Source of the DNA: an uncultured Lachnospiraceae bacterium
Lineage (GTDB): Bacteria > Bacillota > Clostridia > Lachnospirales > Lachnospiraceae
DNA: 8,531 nt
Reading direction: 5' to 3'
Assembly: GCA_902767235.1 (NCBI GenBank)
Contig: CACXGR010000313.1
Coordinates: 1-8,531 of the forward strand
This document shows positions 6,216 through 8,531 of this stretch, piece by piece. The notes under the pieces were generated by a model that was not told the origin of the DNA, searched no databases, and saw nothing but the letters and a program-made list of their open reading frames with translations. Position numbers and translations under genes: made by a program. How positions within the stretch are numbered: position 1 is the stretch's first letter; each line of letters begins with the position of its first letter.

Positions 6216-7523
6216 ATGGAGCACTATTTTAACCCGGAGGTGGAATGCGCCTCCCGGGAACAGATCACAGCCTGGCAGAACGAGAGACTTGCGGCGCAGG
6301 TCAAAAGAGTATACGAAAACGTCCCCTATTACAGAGAGAAGATGGATAAGGCGGGCGTAAAACCGGAGGATATCCACGGCATCGAGGACCTGCATCTTCT
6401 GCCTACTATGACAAAGGACGACCTCAGAGACCAGTATCCGGACGGCCTTCTGGCGGTGCCGCGCTCTGAATGCGTGAGGATCCACTCCACCAGCGGGACC
6501 ACCGGAAGAAGGGTGGTGGTCTTCTACACCCAGAACGATCTGGATCTGTGGGAGGAGTGCTGCGCGAGAGCACTCGCGGCGGCCGGCGCGACCAAGGACG
6601 ACGTGGTGCAGGTATGCTACGGCTACGGCCTCTTCACCGGAGGCGCAGGCCTGCACGGTGGTTCCCACAAGCTGGGAAGCCTCACACTGCCCATGTCCTC
6701 GGGCAACACGGACCGGCAGCTGCAGTTCATGACGGACCTGGGAACGACGGTCCTGGGCTGCACGCCTTCCTACGCGGCTTATCTCGCAGAGTCGATCAAG
6801 GAGAGAGGCATACGGGACCAGATCAAGCTCAAAGCCGGTATCTTCGGCGCAGAGGCCTGGACAGAAGAGATGCGCCGTGACATAGAAGAGGGCCTGGGGA
6901 TCAAAGCATACGACATCTACGGCCTGACCGAGATGTCCGGCCCCGGTGTGGCTTTCGAGTGCAGCGCCCAGAGCGGCATGCATGTAAATGAGGACCACTT
7001 TATCGTGGAGACCATCAATCCCGAGACGGGAGAGCCGGTCCCCCACGGACAGAAGGGCGAGCTTGTATTCACCAGTATCACAAAAGAGGCCTTCCCCCTG
7101 ATCCGCTACAGGACCAAGGATATCGGCGTTCTGAACGACGAGCCCTGCTCCTGCGGCAGGACCCACGTGAGGATGTCCAAGCCCATGGGCAGAAGCGACG
7201 ACATGCTGATCGTCAAGGGCGTCAACGTATTCCCGTCCCAGATCGAAACCGTCCTGATGAACAGCGGCTATCCCGCCAACTATCAGATCGTAGTCACGAG
7301 AGAGGGCAGCAGCGACCGCATCGAGGTGCAGGTCGAAATGACGCCGGAGATGTTCTCCGACTCCCTCACAGAAGTGGCGGGCCGCGAGAAGAAACTCGTC
7401 TCTGCCCTCAAAGCTATGCTCGGTATCTACTGTGTAGTCAAGCTCGTGGCGCCCAAGTCCATCACCAGAAGCGAGGGCAAGGCAAAGCGGGTGATCGACA
7501 AGAGAAACCTGTATAAAGGGTAA
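6216..7523 (+). CDS. paaK: Phenylacetate-CoA ligase family protein (aryl-acid AMP-forming ligase)
   Basis: PaaK-type enzymes activate phenylacetate or related aryl acids with ATP and CoA through an acyl-adenylate. The 435 residues match the family's usual length. Motifs are: the N-terminal ENVPYYREKM (34-43); the nucleotide loop STSGTTGRR (91-99); YGLFTGGAGLHGG (137-149); the adenylate motif YDIYGLTEMSGPG (232-244); RYRTKDIG (297-304); the hinge stretch GRSDDMLIVKGVNVFPSQIE (325-344); and a C-terminal GKAKRV (421-426), likely carrying the catalytic Lys. CSCGR (311-315) is also present. The loop has Arg98-Arg99 where Lys-Pro is common in PaaK. AGGAGGAGGA at 6199-6208 precedes the ATG. The next gene encodes a tandem ACT protein. 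No aerobic paa genes are visible, so an anaerobic role, such as linking arylacetates to aryl-CoA and arylpyruvates via ferredoxin-dependent enzymes, is likelier. The substrate is not proven, so the symbol marks the family only. Confidence 0.88.
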   Translation: MEHYFNPEVECASREQITAWQNERLAAQVKRVYENVPYYREKMDKAGVKPEDIHGIEDLHLLPTMTKDDLRDQYPDGLLAVPRSECVRIHSTSGTTGRRVVVFYTQNDLDLWEECCARALAAAGATKDDVVQVCYGYGLFTGGAGLHGGSHKLGSLTLPMSSGNTDRQLQFMTDLGTTVLGCTPSYAAYLAESIKERGIRDQIKLKAGIFGAEAWTEEMRRDIEEGLGIKAYDIYGLTEMSGPGVAFECSAQSGMHVNEDHFIVETINPETGEPVPHGQKGELVFTSITKEAFPLIRYRTKDIGVLNDEPCSCGRTHVRMSKPMGRSDDMLIVKGVNVFPSQIETVLMNSGYPANYQIVVTREGSSDRIEVQVEMTPEMFSDSLTEVAGREKKLVSALKAMLGIYCVVKLVAPKSITRSEGKAKRVIDKRNLYKG

Positions 7524-7544
7524 GCAAAAGAAAGGAGGAGGAAA

Positions 7545-7982
7545 ATGACAGTCAAACAGATTTCCGTGTTCTTGGAGAACCGCCCCGGTGCATTGGCGGA
7601 GTTCACCAGAATCCTTGAGAAGAGCAATATCGATCTGAGAGCGCTCTCCTTGGCTGAGAGTGAGGACTTCGGAATCGTCCGCGTCATTGTGGACGACCCC
7701 TTTTCCACGATCCAGATCCTCAAGGATGAGGGCTACGTCTGCTCCATCACAAAGGTCATCGCCGTTGAGATCCAGGATAAGCCCGGCGCCCTGGTCAAGA
7801 TGCTCAACATTTTGGGCGACAACCAGGTAAACCTGGAGTACTCCTATGCATTCCTGGCCAAAAAAGCGAACAGCGCCTTCATGATCCTCCGCGTCGCAGA
7901 TAACGACAAGGCCATCAAGGTCCTGACACAGAACGGCATCCGGCCGATCTGCAATGAAGATATGGAGAAGATGTTCAAATAA
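7545..7982 (+). CDS. Tandem ACT domain protein, putative amino-acid-binding regulator
   Basis: The 145-residue protein consists almost entirely of two ACT domains, small beta-alpha-beta-beta-alpha-beta ligand-binding modules that usually sense amino acids. ACT1 (about 3-70) has the ligand-loop motif ENRPGALAEF (11-20). ACT2 (about 71-138) has QDKPGALVKMLNIL (77-90). No catalytic or DNA-binding domain is attached, and no membrane segment is seen. It is translated from a very strong AAAGGAGGAGG site (7531-7541), 21 bp after the ligase, so the two are one unit. Clostridia and archaea often pair a PaaK homologue with such a stand-alone ACT protein, and I infer that it senses an aromatic or branched-chain amino acid and modulates the ligase or its pathway. 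It resembles the small subunit of acetolactate synthase only in having ACT folds; it lacks that protein's C-terminal domain, and no ilvB lies nearby. Confidence 0.88.
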   Translation: MTVKQISVFLENRPGALAEFTRILEKSNIDLRALSLAESEDFGIVRVIVDDPFSTIQILKDEGYVCSITKVIAVEIQDKPGALVKMLNILGDNQVNLEYSYAFLAKKANSAFMILRVADNDKAIKVLTQNGIRPICNEDMEKMFK

Positions 7983-8003
7983 TAACAAATAAACGAAAAA
8001 AAA

Positions 8004-8030
8004 TCCGAGGCAAATGCCTCGGACTTTTTT
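8004..8030 (+). terminator. Bidirectional intrinsic terminator between the ACT gene and ferredoxin
   Basis: TCCGAGGC (8004-8011) pairs perfectly with GCCTCGGA (8016-8023) around an AAAT loop, followed by TTTTTT at 8025-8030 on the plus strand. An A tract at 7996-8003 lies on the other side and becomes a T tract on the minus strand. The hairpin can therefore end transcription of the ligase-ACT unit from the left and of the ferredoxin from the right, where the stop is 30 bases away. Confidence 0.92.
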
Positions 8031-8060
8031 ATTACAATGAAATGATCGATCTGGCTAAAC

Positions 8061-8231
8061 TCAACCCTCAGCGATAGCGCCAACAGGACACTGAGCCTCG
8101 CATGCGCCGCAATCGATGCAAGCGTCTGCATTGATCTCGTACTGAGTATCGCCCTGAGCGATAGCCTCTACGGGACACTGAGCAGCGCAGGAACCGCAGC
8201 TGATGCAAGCATCACTAATAACACGTGCCAT
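8061..8231 (-). CDS. 2[4Fe-4S] ferredoxin, clostridial type
   Basis: This small soluble electron carrier accepts low-potential electrons from 2-oxoacid:ferredoxin oxidoreductases and passes them to hydrogenase or Rnf-type enzymes. The gene reads from ATG 8229-8231 down to TGA at 8061-8063, giving 56 residues, the normal size. Two cluster motifs are seen: C9-x2-C12-x2-C15-x3-C19-P and C38-x2-C41-x2-C44-x3-C48-P, in contexts DACISCGSCAAQCPVEAI and DACIDCGACEAQCPVGAI. The two halves are an internal duplication visible even in DNA: 8071-8123 and 8158-8210 share about 41 of 53 bases. AAAGGAGA (plus 8241-8248) lies nine bases before the ATG. It has its own promoter, a structured leader and a terminator. 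It lies downstream of, and on the same strand as, the presumed pyruvate:ferredoxin oxidoreductase gene, its likely redox partner. Confidence 0.96.
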   Translation of the reverse strand: MARVISDACISCGSCAAQCPVEAIAQGDTQYEINADACIDCGACEAQCPVGAIAEG

Positions 8232-8258
8232 AATTGTGGTCTCCTTTCTTGATATAGG

Positions 8259-8284
8259 TTAGCTAAGACTAAATTAGCTAATTT
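8259..8284. repeat. Two TTAGCTAA palindromes in the ferredoxin leader
   Basis: The 8-base palindrome TTAGCTAA occurs at 8259-8266 and 8274-8281, with centres 15 bp apart. The second is embedded in a perfect 14-base palindrome, AAATTAGCTAATTT (8271-8284). The pair lies between the leader hairpin and the ferredoxin ribosome binding site, downstream of the predicted transcription start. It could be an operator for a dimeric repressor; the regulator is unknown. Confidence 0.5.
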
Positions 8285-8289
8285 GCATA

Positions 8290-8321
8290 CAAGGCACAGA
8301 TACATCCGTATCTGTGCCTTG
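8290..8321 (-). promoter_or_regulatory. 5'-terminal mRNA hairpin of the ferredoxin transcript
   Basis: CAAGGCACAGATAC (8290-8303) and GTATCTGTGCCTTG (8308-8321) form a perfect 14-bp stem with a four-base loop (8304-8307). On the minus strand it would begin about 4-7 bases after the transcription start predicted from the promoter. No T tract follows on either strand, so a Rho-independent terminator is unlikely. The likeliest role is a 5' stabilising stem-loop that protects the ferredoxin mRNA from 5'-end-dependent decay; a protein-binding DNA site is the alternative. Confidence 0.65.
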
Positions 8322-8331
8322 AAACAATCAT

Positions 8332-8360
8332 ATCTTATCCCTTTTTGATGAAACCGTCAA
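8332..8360 (-). promoter_or_regulatory. Sigma-A type promoter of the ferredoxin gene
   Basis: On the minus strand TTGACG (plus 8355-8360, five of six consensus -35 bases) is followed after exactly 17 bases by TAAGAT (plus 8332-8337, four of six -10 bases). Transcription should begin around 8325-8328, giving a leader of roughly 95 bases. It lies about 70 bases after the stop of the upstream minus-strand gene, so the ferredoxin can be expressed independently of it. Confidence 0.75.
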
Positions 8361-8429
8361 GAGATTCACAAAATGTCAGTCTCTTTGGATCACACTTCAA
8401 TTACAGGGATCGGACGATCTGAAACCGAA

Positions 8430-8531
8430 TCACTCGTTGTAGAGAGCGCCCAGTTTCTCGAGGTATGCATAGTGAGCCTTTGCATTGGCCTCGTTCTCTG
8501 CGTACATAGCGTCTGCCTTTGCAGGGTTGGA
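8430..8531 (-). CDS. Probable C-terminus of pyruvate:ferredoxin (flavodoxin) oxidoreductase, truncated by window
   Basis: The open frame enters from the right edge and ends at TGA 8430-8432, leaving 33 residues. They begin SNPAKADAMYAENEANAKAH and end AYLEKLGALYNE. This matches my recollection of the tail of single-chain NifJ/Por-type enzymes: NP.KA, an Asn-Glu-rich helix, then a ..YLKRLA.L-type helix after the last domain. Such enzymes convert pyruvate and CoA to acetyl-CoA and CO2 while reducing ferredoxin. The neighbouring ferredoxin gene on the same strand fits this. The fragment has no catalytic or cluster motifs, so the call rests on a short helical tail plus context and could be wrong. 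I see no canonical T-tract terminator between it and the ferredoxin promoter. Confidence 0.55.
   Translation of the reverse strand, partial: SNPAKADAMYAENEANAKAHYAYLEKLGALYNE

Noticed and set aside
7545..7982. Acetolactate synthase small subunit (ilvH/ilvN)
   Set aside because: The protein is just two ACT domains of 145 residues, without the C-terminal domain of IlvH, and no acetolactate synthase large subunit is nearby; its partner is the ligase.
6195..7988. Long minus-strand open frame opposite the ligase and ACT genes (597 codons)
   Set aside because: It spans two well-supported plus-strand genes and their gap, has no recognisable motif, and the terminator and ribosome binding sites fit the plus-strand genes.
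8290..8321. Hairpin as a Rho-independent terminator of the upstream minus-strand gene
   Set aside because: Neither strand has a T tract after the stem, and it lies downstream of a good promoter, at the likely start of the ferredoxin transcript.

Overview
The window is a chromosomal core segment of a low-to-moderate-GC anaerobic Firmicute, most likely a Clostridia member close to Lachnospiraceae. Evidence: the gene order rpsF-ssb-rpsR followed by gdpP-rplI-dnaB is a Firmicutes hallmark. Strong AGGAGG ribosome binding sites precede most genes. A clostridial 2[4Fe-4S] ferredoxin and the apparent tail of a pyruvate:ferredoxin oxidoreductase point to ferredoxin-based fermentation. No IS element, integrase, CRISPR array, tRNA or rRNA was seen.

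Layout. (1) 1-1173, plus strand: the C-terminal half of ribosomal protein S6, single-stranded DNA-binding protein (SSB) with a Gly/Asn/Ser/Tyr repeat linker, and a zinc-type ribosomal protein S18, closed by a strong intrinsic terminator at 1136-1173. (2) 1219-6182, plus strand: an extended -10 promoter starts a second unit. A LicD-family transferase gene comes first, then the c-di-AMP phosphodiesterase GdpP (9 bp gap), ribosomal protein L9 and the replicative helicase DnaB (9 bp gap). LicD is the unexpected member of this otherwise housekeeping block. (3) 6216-8030, plus strand: a PaaK-type arylacetate-CoA ligase and a tandem-ACT-domain protein, probably co-transcribed from upstream. A hairpin at 8004-8023, flanked by A and T tracts, can end transcription from both sides. 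(4) 8061-8531, minus strand: the ferredoxin has its own good sigma-A promoter and a 14-bp hairpin predicted at the extreme 5' end of its mRNA. At the window edge is the last 33 codons of a minus-strand gene that looks like pyruvate:ferredoxin oxidoreductase.

How the genes work together. S6 and S18 are partners in the 30S platform. SSB and DnaB serve replication, and L9 the 50S subunit. GdpP sets c-di-AMP levels, which in Firmicutes affect potassium and envelope homeostasis, so a co-transcribed LicD, whose family decorates surface glycopolymers, is a plausible functional partner. The ligase and ACT protein suggest an aryl-acid/aryl-CoA step sensed by an amino acid. The ferredoxin is the natural electron acceptor for a 2-oxoacid oxidoreductase. 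I found no clear candidate for a wholly undescribed system. The most interesting points are the LicD-GdpP coupling, the ligase-ACT pair, and the structured ferredoxin leader with repeated palindromes.
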